From positions 8,952,372 to 9,016,371 of the forward strand of contig OY755042.1 in the NCBI GenBank assembly GCA_963576565.1: DNA of 64,000 nucleotides. The letters are read 5' to 3'. Position 1 is the stretch's first letter; every line of letters starts with the position of its first letter. Below, one piece after another: positions 1-10,887 of the stretch. The notes under the pieces are model-generated. The model worked only from the letters and a program-made list of their open reading frames with translations. It did no database searches and was not told the origin of the DNA. Source of the DNA: Aspidapion aeneum. Taxonomy: Eukaryota > Arthropoda > Insecta > Coleoptera > Brentidae. The position numbers were made by a program, and so were the translations under genes.

Positions 1-714
1 TAGTGTGAGCTATAGTGATTCAAATTTTTTCGAGAAAAAAAAAGTTGCTACGATTTCAAAAATTTTTATATATCTTTGCGTTTCAGATGATCTTGAAACT
101 TTTTTGTCGCGCCGTCTGTCTGTCTGTATGTCTGTCTGTCTGTATGTCTGTCTGTCTGTCTGTCTGTCTGTATGTCTGTCTGTAACGACCAACGCGCATA
201 ACTCAAAAACCGCTTGGCCGATTTTAATGAAACTTGGTACCTAGGCTGGGTCTTGCGTCGAGATGGTCCCATTTAAAAATGAACAAAATCCACCGAACAC
301 AAGCCAAATAAAAGGGTGGGGGAAGATTTCAAAAATTAGAGTTTATGTGAAAATATGGCGTGTGTGATATCAAACGAAAGGTAATTGAGAATGAAGTTAA
401 ACAAAATACATTTTATTTTATTTTTCTTCAAAAAGGGTGGGGGTAGATTTCAAAAATTAGAGTTTACGTGCAAATATGGCGTGTGTGATATCAAACGAAA
501 GGTAATTGAGTCCGGAGTTAAACAAAATACATTTTAGTTTTTATTTTTTTAAGGGTGGCGGTAGATTTTAAAAATTTGTATTTAGGGCAAAACATGGCTT
601 GTGTGGTATCAAACAAAAGGTAATTTAGTCTGAAGTTGAATAAGATATATTTCAGGTTTTAGTTTTATTAGCTCGCACGTACACTATAACTATAGTAACT
701 AGTGTGACCTTAGG
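1..714. repeat. Microsatellite-headed element with three 120-bp tandem repeats (HINE-like layout)
   Basis: A GTCT/GTAT tetranucleotide tract (about 114-183) is followed by a block reading AACTCAAAAACCGCTTGGCC and GATTTTAATGAAACTTGG (about 200-237). Three diverged tandem copies of a 120-bp unit follow, each opening with AAGGGTGG (311, 432, 551). The word TAGTGTGA occurs at 1-8 and again at 700-707. Microsatellite plus short tandem repeats resembles Helitron-derived DINE/HINE elements of insects; that assignment is inference. The window starts inside or at the edge of the element. No protein is credible here: the Ser-Val-Cys-Leu frame is only the translated microsatellite. Confidence 0.55.
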
Positions 715-1245
715 GGCCCATATATTGGCAGAGTATTTTTTTTAGGTAGGGGATTATTCTTCCGTTAGTCCTTTCATTATGAATTTAAAATGCATATATT
801 TTGTGAGAGGAAATGGCCCCGGGACCCACTGTTGTCTTACTTTCTTCCTTTTTTTTTAAGTTTTAAGTAAATGCAGTGTAAGTCTCTCCACCAGCAAACT
901 CATCAAAAAACAGTTTAGAAAGTTATTATTTTTCGCACGTGAATGTAAAGAACAGTTTATAATGTTCCATTTAGTAAAACTTCTATACCAAGAGATAACA
1001 GGGTAAAAGTTTCATAGTTTGTCTCGACTTTTTGTAAGTAGGTACCCAAGTAACACAAAAGATTCGCTATAAAAACATTAGCCTATTTGCTGGCAATCAG
1101 CATGGGTGTCTTTCACCGGCATTTTCTGACATAAAAATATTGGGGCAACCAAAACTGCGATTTTTACTAAAATATCTAATTTGCTTGCTTTTAAAAACAA
1201 AAAGTATTCATAAAAAGTTACTTTTAAATAACTGCGTTTTTATAT
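715..1245. other. Unassigned AT-rich spacer
   Basis: I see no gene, repeat array or clear inverted repeat here. Composition matches the rest of the window. Confidence 0.4.
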
Positions 1246-2301
1246 TTTTTTCCAGACCTTGTAATTTTCAAAAATTCGAAATTCTAAAAATCGGTCATAT
1301 CTTTGCTATTAGTGCAGATATTTCAGTTTTGTTAAACCTTCTTTACAGAAAGTTGATCCTGTCAATAAACTGATGTAAATTTTTGGTCCGTCGAGTCGGA
1401 TTCGAGATTTCAGAAAAAAAATTACACACCGTGTCATAGCTATGGTAAACCAAATTTTGCGGCAAAATCTAAGTAAAGAAGCCTTAAAAAATTAGTTTTT
1501 CACTTTGTACATGCAGTGTGCCGCTCGGAGTTTAATGTTCGAAGGATAAAACACTAAGACCTTTTAAAGGAGATATCAAATAGGTACTTACCTAATAAAT
1601 AAAGATCCGAAACATAAAAGAGGATCCAAAATTATATTAAAATGTGTGCAAACATTGATTTAGTTGCCAAAACGGTCATTTGTTTTGTAAAAAGCTCCGA
1701 CGTAATTTGTTTGACATAAACACTTAAAACAACAACGAATAGAAAACGTCAAAGCCCGGCTTATTCAATATGTTCGTAACAACCAGATAAGAGTATATAT
1801 GTTCCTTTCCAATGAAATCGTTTAGAAGAAAACATACAATAAAAAGCAAGTAAAATAGTAAGCTAATGACTAATTAGTGCAGTGCCTCATTTTGGGAATC
1901 AATATCAATAAAAAAATTAAAGGAAATGCGTGCCACTGTATGTACCCCTCTACTCCCTTCCCGCCCATTAAGGTTTTGATGACGTGGTGTCACTTTAATA
2001 CAATATCAACTATAGTTTTTTTTTAAATTTTTTGCTTTTCATTAGGTCTCCACCTAATCCCTAGGCCTAAAAAAATGAAAAAAGAAATCCAGGTCCCTAT
2101 TTTATCTCTTAGTTTTTTTTCTGAAATCTCGAATGTAACTTAACGGACCAAAAATTTGACAACGTCATTTTATTGACAGAACCAACTATCTGCAGAGAAG
2201 TTTTAACAGAATTGAAATATCTGCCCTAATAATGGATTTCAGAGATTCCGATTTTTGAATTTTCCCTCGTAACTTCAAAACTACAAGAGCTAGAAAAAAA
2301 C
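1246..2301. repeat. Inverted-repeat element, about 180-190-bp arms
   Basis: The left arm (about 1246-1423) and right arm (about 2110-2301) are diverged inverted copies. Shared landmarks are GCAGATATTTCA, CTGTCAATAAA, TTTTTGGTCCG and CGAGATTTCAGAAAAAAA. The roughly 690-bp interior has no recognisable coding sequence. This is probably an old non-autonomous DNA transposon or foldback. No target duplication was found. Confidence 0.5.
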
Positions 2302-2524
2302 TTTTGAATTATTTTTTCTTGTTTCAAAATGTCTCAAAATGTCAAAAAATCCCAGGCCTCTACACTTGTCCTCATCCTCATTTCAAAATGTAGCAAAATT
2401 AAAAGCTAAAATGTGATTGTTGACAAATAGCTGTTCTTTTAGCATGGTTGAATTAACTATAGCTTAATAAATTGATTCAGCAAAAATAGTATATAAACTA
2501 GTCACCATTTCCAAGATAGAACAA

Positions 2525-2665
2525 AATATAAACTCCATATCAAAATTTTTGAGATAACTTTTTGACAGTTATCAGCTGTTTACCATAACAAATAGCATAG
2601 GCTAACAAAAAAAAGTTGTGAAAAGTTGTCTCAAAAATAATGATATGAACTGTAAACAGTCTCGC
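2525..2665. repeat. Short imperfect palindrome
   Basis: CTCCATATCAAAATTTTTGA (2533 onward) faces an inverted copy near 2635-2655. The core TTTGAGATAACTTTT is also present near 47070 and, inverted, near 50855, so this looks like a small dispersed repeat. The flanks from 2302 to 3205 hold nothing else I can name. Confidence 0.35.
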
Positions 2666-3204
2666 CGGCAGACTTACAGCGCAATTTATCTATTATTTGC
2701 CCCTTGGAAATGAACCAGTGGTTTAGGGTACAGTAACTAAACAAACTTTTTTTGGTGTTCTGTGATTTGTATTTGTCATTTATTCGCAATTTCATGAGTT
2801 CCTTGTGCGATCGCTGATTTCCTTGCTAAAATCTGCTAAAATATAAATATGAGTACACTGTACAGCCCTTTTTAAAATACTGCAGAATGAAACGCTTAAA
2901 TGTGATAAAAAGATTCAACCGAATTTTGTTTGGAAAAGTAGTTTTTTTGCAATAATAATGAGGACGGATTAGCCATGTTTGACAAGAAGTAAACAAAATA
3001 TTAAATTGTTTGGTGAAAGGTTGGACATATAAAAGAATTTTTGGTCCATTTTTAAAAAGGCCACAAGAAAGTCTAAGACCCTAGAGTGTGACTTAAATTC
3101 AATGCAGGAAATTTTCCAATGGAGAAAAGTAACCTAAAAATATTAAAAAAAACGTGAAAAACTCAAAATTTTAATTAATCAGGTTTTATCAATAAACTTG
3201 TCTC

Positions 3205-3629
3205 CGAAAAAACGTCTAAAAAGTGGCAAATTCTCCTCTGAAATGGTTAGACGCACGAGCTTTTGATCTGGCGTGAGCAAACGCGGCACCCATCGGGCGG
3301 ATAGCTTTCTCATACCTAAAACTTCACATAAAATATGGTAATATGCCCATAGCCTCAGCTACCTCTTCCAGTCTTAATCTGCGATCATTTAGAATTAGTT
3401 TGTGAATGGTTTGCACCATTTTTCAGAAGTTGCCGTTTTTGGCCTTCAGAACGTGGAGTAGCATCAGTTACTAGTACGACCACGTTTAAAGTCCGATACC
3501 CAGATTTTAACTGTGGTATAGGACGGAGCAGATTCCCCTAGTGTAGCATCTAGTTCAGCTTTTATTTCCGTCGGCGATAACTCTTTGATATGAAAATATT
3601 TTATCACGGCTCATTCTCGTTTTTTCCAT
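3205..3629 (-). pseudogene. Mariner transposase, N-terminal half (decayed)
   Basis: Read on the minus strand from an ATG at 3629, the frames give fragments typical of the mariner transposase DNA-binding region: VIKYFHIKELSPTEIKAEL, TVKIWVSDFKRGRTS and, after frame changes, HEVLGMRKLSARWVPRLL followed by TPDQK. The last string sits at the junction between the helix-turn-helix region and the catalytic domain in mariner proteins. At least three frame changes and stops separate the pieces. No catalytic Asp motif is visible downstream, so the copy is truncated to roughly its first 140 residues. Family assignment rests on remembered motif similarity and is fairly secure; the subfamily is not determined. 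No matching terminal inverted repeats were identified. Confidence 0.8.
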
Positions 3630-4612
3630 CTTTTAAAATTGACACACTGTATAAACTTTCAAAATAAGCAGGACACAAACTACTTGACGTACTCACTTTA
3701 AACTTTGAGCGTATACTGATCACAAGCAAGGCTACACAAGCACGTTGGAACAAGAAAACAAATCGGGCTAGGCCGGAAACTTTTCATCCCATCCTCGTAT
3801 ATCTATGAAACAACTTGCCGGCAGATCTATTATCATTTTTATTTGTAATTGATCAGAAAAATGCATTTTCAAACAAAAATGTTGCCCCACATTGGTTTTT
3901 TAGAAGAAAGCTGCTCCAATGGTTTAAATACATTTTAGGAATATTAGGGCAACAGATAGCTAAAGCCAGGACCGTACCCAGAAAAAAAAATTGGGGGAGA
4001 GGGACAAAAATTTTGTGTATTGCGCATTTATTTTTCTTATTTTTGTGATACGGCTATGTAAAAGAAAAACGTTCTTGAAAAATATAACAAGATAAAAATA
4101 TTAGATTTACCTCGTTGATGAAAATCATGACTGGAAAACTGATTCGAGTTTGCAAACTTTACGACGACGTTAGTTGATGTTATACTCAAACTTTAAGGGG
4201 TACTTACGCTGGTTAAGCACGCAAGCAATTACCAAATTCTAAGGCATTTAACAAATTACGTAAAAGTCAGTGTCAAGCTTTGATTTGTTTGCTTGACAAT
4301 CGACGTTTGTAGGCCCGGACTGGCTACTATGGGGGCCCTCGGCTAGAGAATGAAGGTGGCCCCCCTGCCAAGAGTCCACCTTGGAAAATATTTAAAGAAT
4401 TAAATGTCTGAAAACCACTTTTTTCCATTTTGCTACTTAAGACCAAATCTTTATCAAAAACTTAACTTTTCTGCAACAGAAAATTACAACAGAAATTCTG
4501 TTGTACTTTACTTTTACGTTTACAATAAATTTTCATATATTTTTTAGATATAATGCATAGGTAGCTTAATCTAGCGGAGTCATCGGTGGTTATGGATAAA
4601 AAATCTGGTGGG
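3630..4612. other. Unassigned spacer
   Basis: AT-rich sequence with a GC-richer patch at 4312-4380 (GGCCCGGACTGGC, GGGGGCCCTCGG) that resembles the edge of a decayed DNA transposon. No gene is recognised. Confidence 0.3.
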
Positions 4613-6474
4613 TAGGGGACAGGGAAGCAAAATGGGGTACGGGGGTAAAACGGGATACCGCAGTTTTAGATAAACTGCGCCAAAATAAAACCACTAAATA
4701 TCAAATGTTTTATCCCAATGACTGGTTCAAGTCTCTGCCCATGTAACATTGCTTAATTTATAGCAGAAGCTAAAAGGTTGCCAGCGCCTTTCCTTAAAAC
4801 CCTCAGTTTCAATGTTTGGTCGCTAGCCCGTTCCCATACCCCTCCTAAGTGGGACTCCCCAATTGGTGGTGGCAACCTATGTATTAAACTCACTATAAAA
4901 CCATAAGAAATAAACTCTAGCTTCGCTCTTTAGCGATTCCACCAGTATAGAAACTTTTAAAGCCTAAAGCAACTATGCCAGGCCAGGCGATTCTGTTGCA
5001 TACCATAATACCTTTAGAGTAAAGAATTTTTCCTATAAAAGCTTTAGCGATATTTCAGATTCACAATAGTTATATAAAATAAGTTAGGTTACAAAATTTC
5101 CAAAAATGTCAGAGTCCCAAAATTATGTTATCACATAAAAATATACCTATATATGAGGAGTTTGTCCTTTTGTTGATCACCAAATTGCCTGCCAGACTTA
5201 TTTTTCTGATAAAATCGTATCTGAAAAGTTCTCAAAACAAGCGCGCCAGCTCAAAAATGATTTTTAATCGTTTTTTGATAACAAAATAACAAACATTTAA
5301 AATAATAAAAAATAATTTACACTATTCACCATTAAAAAAGTCTGTCTGGTTTACATAAATTAAAACTAAAGTAAACTAAAAACACTGCTAAAATGACTAA
5401 TAAGACCATCTTTATATATCAGAAATGTTACAATTCCGTGATCAGAAATAAATAAAACCAAAAGTATCTAAAAGGAACAGAAAAAATATCAGTTTTATTA
5501 TACTCCCTTTATAAATCACTTTTTGGTTGTATAACACCTATTTAGGTAATTGGCAATATAGATTACCTTTATGTAGCCAAATTGATCCCAAAAGCCATAA
5601 TAGCACCCTCTAAATAACCTCGGAACCAAATTAGTAAAACACTGAGTGGTAATAATGTTACTTGGGCTGCAATATGATTGGTGCCGTTCGGCTGAATCAT
5701 GGGCGCACCCAGGGGGGGGGGCGCCCCCCCCAAGCCTTAGATTTTTTTACATATTTTCGACATATTTCAGAAAAAAACACAAAAAATAGCTTAAGAGGCC
5801 TCGGGCCCCTCCAAGATATATTCCTGGGTGCGCCAATGGCTGAACTTAAGTTGGTTTGTGGTCAACCTGTGATGTTGTGCGCTGTTTATTGTAAAAATAG
5901 CTTGCGCATTTAGTGACAGTATGTACATTTTTTACCGACTTTTCAAATTTTGTTTTCATCAAACAATATGTATTCTTCATAATTAAACGCGTTGCCGTAA
6001 AATTAGACTTTTACTGTATATAATTTTTGTTTGAATTTAACTGGTGGTTTTGGACAAAACGGGGTTTTTTCATGGAGACAAAACGGGGTACCTTGTTATA
6101 CCTAGTATACCTTTTTTTTGGTATTATCACTGAAAGAAAGTATTTTAAGCTTTGTTAGTATTTTAAGCTTTGTTAGTATTTTATTAATAAACAAAACTTG
6201 TTCTACAAAAATATTGATTCTAAAGTGTACAACCGCCCCGCCAGTTTTGCCACGTATCTGTACCCATTTTACCTCGTATGCGGGGCAAAGTCGACTTTTT
6301 ACAGAAATAAAAATAAAAGTATGATGGAGTTCTAAATCGTTTAAACGGAAAATTAAAATATAAAGATAACATATCTAACCAACTTAATTCCAAATAAAGA
6401 ACGTGATGGTGACCATTTAATAGGAGAAATAAGCCTATAAAATTAAGGATCTCATATTGCCCCGCTTTCCCCTA
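4613..6474. mobile_element. Candidate DNA transposon remnant with TAGGGGA termini
   Basis: The left end TAGGGGACAGGGAAGCAAAA (4613) and the right end, read inverted (TAGGGGAAAGCGGGGCAATA, ending about 6474), look like imperfect terminal inverted repeats about 25 bp long. Blocks like AAACGGGGTA recur inside (4640-4660, 6056-6090). There is no coding sequence. A MITE (5698-5837) lies inside. The pairing is imperfect, so this may be chance similarity between GC-rich words. Confidence 0.35.
5698..5837. mobile_element. hAT-like MITE with near-perfect 8-bp target duplication
   Basis: Terminal inverted repeats share GGCGCACCCAGG (about 5701-5714) and CCTGGGTGCGCC (5823-5834). The flanks are GGCTGAAT (5690-5697) and GGCTGAAC (5838-5845), a 7/8 match of the length made by hAT transposases. 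A G run and C run near the left end form a strong short palindrome. It is 140 bp with no coding potential. Confidence 0.6.
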
Positions 6475-6999
6475 AGAGTAATAGAAATTATACGATAAAG
6501 TTTTAGTTACAAAGAAATCATGCAATAAGTCAAAATTAAGTTTTTAAAATTAGAATGTTTTATGTAAAAAGCTTCAGATTAGGTTATTTCATCATCACAA
6601 TTTTGTATAATTAAAACGATATATAATTAAATCTTTTGAAAATTTTTAGAGTTTTAAAACTATCAAATTATATTTAGTTTTAAAAATGTATACTTCTAAA
6701 AATTTTTTAACTTTTGGGAAGTATTCATATAACTATAAATAAATTTTGTTCAGGATATCGTATAATTTAGCGTCATTATTATACTAGGAGCATAAATGGA
6801 CAATTACGTTCTAATTTACACACTCGTTAAACTAATAGTATTATTGGTTGGTGGAAGGTAAAAATTGGAGATAAAAATTTTTTGACTTTTTTTTTCACCA
6901 TGTAAAATTACCATACTTGAATCAAGTTTTATCGCAATTTACTCGAAATTTTGGAGGTGTACAGGCAAAGCAGACCCCGTTTTGGATTCGACGCATTGA
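6475..6999. other. Unassigned AT-rich spacer
   Basis: No gene, array or inverted repeat seen. Confidence 0.3.
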
Positions 7000-9211
7000 A
7001 GCAAATGTAATTAGTAGTCTATGGACAAATCAAGTTTCGTGTGCAAGTCGTGCCAACTTTCTGCCGATAAGCTAACTTTGTTAAGGGCATCGCATATATC
7101 AGGTTTTGACTTGTTGTCATTCTGGTAAATGCGTTTTTTGAAAGATATGGCGGATTCAAAATGGCGGAAAGGCGTATCTTTAAAAAAATTGTAACTTTTT
7201 TATTTCATATCCGATTTTCATGGAACAAAGTTTAAAATACTTGCTTTGTAATGTACTTAAAAATGTATTGGTCACAAAATATGTATTTTTTTGTCTTTGT
7301 CAAAAAAATAAAGAAAATAAAAAAAAAGGTAAATTTTTTTATTTTATTTATAAAAACTATTGGAGCTAGACAAAAAAAGTTTATATAAAAAAGATAGCTA
7401 TTTTGATTCTTTATTCAAATCTGGTTCAAATGTTCCAATTTGTTAATTAATTTTTAAGTTATTTCCAAATAACTGGAAAAAAATAGGGGTCTTTGGGGTA
7501 TATTTAAAAATTATGCTTTTAATGAAAACCATAAGAAGGTTTTGAAAGTAACTCAAATTTGTTTAACATACCTAGCAGATCGGGTTTTGACTTATTGTCA
7601 TTGTGACAATCGCGCTTTTTTTTTAAATATCGCGGATTCAATATGGCGGAAAAGCATATTTAAAAACAAATTGTATCTTTTTTATTTTTATCCGATTTTA
7701 ATACAACAAAGCTTAAAGTACTTGATTTGAAGTGTATTAAAAAAATATTTTTTTAAAAATGCATTTTTTAATATTCGAAAAAAAAATCGAGTGAAACAAG
7801 TGACAAAAATGATTTTATTTTTTTATTTTTTGACTGACCCCCATATACGGACGTCGCTGAAGGGTTTGTCATTAATTAAACCTCAGTGTCTTACACATTG
7901 TTAAAAAGAAAATTTTATTTGGTACAATGAAGTATAAAACACATTTTTGTCAATTGAGCTTAGTTTCTGAGAAAATTGGAAAAAACTTGTAACAGAATTA
8001 ATTTGTTTGGTGATTTGTAAAAATTGATTTAAGTTGCACAGGCCTGTGAAGTTTTAATCTGAAGATAAATCTTACATTATTATACACGTTTAAAAGGAAA
8101 TTTTATTGTCTACAATCGATTATAGGTCACAATTTTTGATAGAGAGGGTTTTTAAGATAAAATCTATGTCGTTTATTTAATTTTTTTATATTTTCTTAAT
8201 AAACGGACGCCGCTGGAGAGTATGTCATTAGCCTACCCCACTGACTAATACATTGTTAAAAAGGAAATTTTATTTTCTACAATAAACAATAATTTTTTTT
8301 TTCCAAAAAGCCTAATTTTTCGAGAAAATTGGATAAAACTTAGTGATAAATTGATAAATTTAGTGATTTTTAAAAATTGATTTTATTTACGGACGCCCCT
8401 AAATTGTTATAATTTTAAACTACCATTGCCTTATTATATATTATTTAAAGGGCAATTTTATTGTCTATAACAAAATGTGTATTATATTTTTTGATATAGA
8501 GCTCGGTTTTTAAGAAAATCGGGTAAAACCTGTAATAAACATGTTTCTTTTTAAATTTATTTACACTACCTCAATAAACGGACGCCGCTAGAGAGTTTGT
8601 CATTAGTCATACCCCACTGACTTATACATTGTTGAAAAGGAAATTTTATGGTCTACAATAAAGATTAGTACATATTTTTCCCCAAGATTAGTTTTTAAGA
8701 AAATTTGAAAAAAATCTAAAAATTTCAGGACTTGGGGACTCTGGGGAGTCTTGGGGGATTTTGCAGCTAAAATTTAAAAAACTAAGATAATTTTATTTTT
8801 GAATTAGATTTTACACATATTTAACTTTTAATTAAACTTTTTCTTTAAATTTTGCTTTGGTGTTATTAAAAATTACTTTCCTAGCTATACAAAAAAAAAT
8901 TAAAAATTCAGTTATTTTATTTTTTCTAAAAAAACGAAGCTAGATTTTGAAAACAAATAGAAAATTATTTTATTGCGGGTGTTTTTTGCAACCCTCTACG
9001 ACTATTCTTAAGAAAGATACAGCATTTTAAAAAGTATCGTGCAAAAAAAAGTGGTGGGGGGCATATCTTTAAAAAAACGCATTTACCAGAATGACAACAA
9101 GTCAAAACCTGATATATGGGATGCCCTTAACAAAGTTAGCTTATCGGCAGAAAGTTGGCACGACTTGCACACGAAACTTGATTTGTCCATAGACTACTAA
9201 TTACATTTGCT
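7000..9211. mobile_element. 2.2-kb inverted-repeat element with internal tandem arrays
   Basis: The 151-bp ends (7000-7150 and 9061-9211) are inverted copies with only a few differences by eye, so this copy is probably young. Inside, a block from about 7100 to 7300 recurs in direct orientation at about 7565-7780 (GGTTTTGACTT, GGCGGATTCAA, TCCGATTTT). From about 7857 to 8760 there are five diverged tandem units of about 180 bp. Their starts, marked by CGGACGCCGCT or variants, lie near 7858, 8040, 8204, 8390 and 8579. No transposase is encoded. Its right edge abuts a truncated copy of another dispersed repeat at 9212. Confidence 0.7.
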
Positions 9212-9620
9212 GAGTAATATCGTCGTGATGTCTGTCTCTGTGTATGTGTATGGCTGTCCGTAACACGTTAGCTCCTAAACCGCATAACCGATTTTATAAA
9301 ATTTTTAGGTAAAATAGTGTTCGACACTGTAACGAGCTGATTAGATTTTGGTGAAAATCCCTTCATGCTAATGACAGTTTTTTGACAATTAAAAAATGTA
9401 AAAAATGCTAACTTTATAACGAAGCATTGCATCAATGTGCGGTTTTCGGAATATGGTACACTACATTTTGCTCAATAATTTGTGTAATTGCCAAAAATTT
9501 AGTAGGAGCTTTAGTTTTTAAGATATTTACAAAAACTGTTTTCAAGGCTGATATAATATCGCTTTACTTGAAGTGTGCTAATAGGTTAGCTAGGAAAGTC
9601 AGATCCGTCATGATTTTATT
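9212..9620. repeat. Dispersed repeat family D, copy 1 (5' truncated)
   Basis: This matches copies at 26381-26896 (inverted), 36119-36620 and 56613-57121 (inverted). Shared landmarks, in order, are TCGTCGTGATGTCTGTCT, CTCCTAAACCGC, AACCGATTTT, AGTGTTCGACACT, GAGCTGATTAGATTTTGG, TTTTCGGAATAT, TTTCAAGGCT, CTTGAAGTGTG and GATCCGTCATG. This copy lacks the first about 90 bp seen in the 36-kb copy; the missing part is replaced by the end of the 7000-9211 element. No stable reading frame is shared between copies, so it is treated as non-coding. Confidence 0.75.
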
Positions 9621-10081
9621 TTATGTGCCGGTGTTACAATTGTATGTTTTTCCTCTCTGCGCTTTTTCAGTGCAAACCTTTTCAAGATGCGATTTTTTCC
9701 TTGTGCGATTATTTTAGGAATTCTAATAAAACATGTCAACAATAATTTAATTTTTTTTATAATTTTACTTAATCTAGGAATCAAACAAAGTCAGTTAGTA
9801 ATAAAAAAGCCAAATAATTTTTTTTTAAAACCTAGTTTTATTGGTTAAAGGCTAAAAAAAATCCGGTTTTTAATAAGTCTGATCTCCCAAGTTTGCGACT
9901 ATATGTAAATAAACTAAAAACATGAGACGTTGATAATTTACGTCTAATTTGAGAATGGCTTGGTCGAGTTAATACTGTGAGAAATTCTCGTTCTTGTATT
10001 AAGACACCACACACATGCATAGGTAGAAGTTTTCCGAAAATGTATATATTATCTTTGGTGACTTAATAAAAGAGCGTTTGC
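9621..10081. other. Unassigned AT-rich spacer
   Basis: No recognisable element. Confidence 0.3.
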
Positions 10082-10125
10082 GTACAGAGCAAAAGATCCA
10101 GGTTCGAGTCCCGGCCGAAGGGAAA
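10082..10125 (+). repeat. tRNA T-arm-like box (possible SINE or tRNA remnant)
   Basis: GATCCAGGTTCGAGTCCCGG contains the sequence GGTTCGAGTCC, which fits the RNA polymerase III B box and a tRNA T loop. No convincing A box, anticodon arm or acceptor stem pairs with it, so this is at most a fragment. It lies immediately upstream of a reverse-transcriptase fragment. Confidence 0.3.
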
Positions 10126-10130
10126 CTTTT

Positions 10131-10466
10131 TTATAAAAGACCATGATAAGACCAGCCCTAACCTACGGTGCTTCAATTTTCAGCGGAGCTTCATTCACAC
10201 AAAGAAATAAGCTGCAAATAGTGCAAAACAAACTATTAAGAATGCTTACAAACTCAGACAGTCGAACAACGAACCAAACAATACAAGAACAGATAAACAT
10301 ACCGATATTACACGAACACATGGAATACCTGTCACAAAACTTTTACACAAGACAAATTCCTATTTGCCCACAGACAGTAGACCTATGTAGATATACTTCA
10401 CTTAACTCAAACTTTAAGTATAAACCCATTTACCATCGACTACCGGTCTTACATTGTATTGGATGA
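10131..10466 (+). pseudogene. Non-LTR retrotransposon reverse transcriptase, C-terminal fragment (Jockey-like)
   Basis: The frame starting at 10143 reads MIRPALTYGASIFSG, then KLQIVQNKLLRML, then NIPILHEHMEYLSQNFYTRQ. This order (IRP-LTYA, then LQ-QNK-LR, then a helical YL...FY segment) is typical of the thumb and post-RT region of Jockey-clade ORF2 proteins. The frame ends at a TGA at 10464-10466. Homology seems to extend a few codons upstream (LxKTMIRP), interrupted by a stop. Everything 5' of the thumb, including the polymerase active site, is missing. This is a typical 5'-truncated LINE remnant. Confidence 0.8.
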
Positions 10467-10887
10467 AAATGACAGTACAAATTTAACAAAACGACTCACT
10501 TAATTACAGCCTGCTGAATCCGCTCGGTCGCGCCCTGCGACTGAACGCGCGAGCCGGTAGGTGCCAGGAAAACAGGCGCAGTAGAGGGTTCGATTCGACA
10601 CACAAACTTTTAACAAAACAACACATTGATGACTCATTAGCAGTTTTTTTCCTGAGGTTTTTCTGCAACAACAGACTGGCAAATTTTATGGTCGACATAT
10701 ACTTAGACGGCAATCAGAAATTTTAAAGGATATTTGAAAAAATACCCTATTACAAAGTACAAGACACTGACATGCTTAGCGGAGGTCGCATAAAACACCA
10801 AAAATGAAGCACAGATAGACAGACACAGTCTGTATGCCCTAGGTATACATTTATTGTAATTTGTTAAGAACTTGTGTTTAGTGTATG
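10467..10887. other. Spacer after the retrotransposon fragment
   Basis: The GC-richer stretch 10500-10600 might be retrotransposon 3' sequence, but I recognise no motif. Confidence 0.3.

Noticed and set aside
5..272. Open frames on both strands with Ser-Val-Cys-Leu or Thr-Asp-Arg-Gln repeats
   Set aside because: They are translations of the GTCT microsatellite, not genes.
10082..10125. Functional tRNA gene
   Set aside because: Only a T-loop/B-box word is present; acceptor and anticodon stems cannot be drawn.
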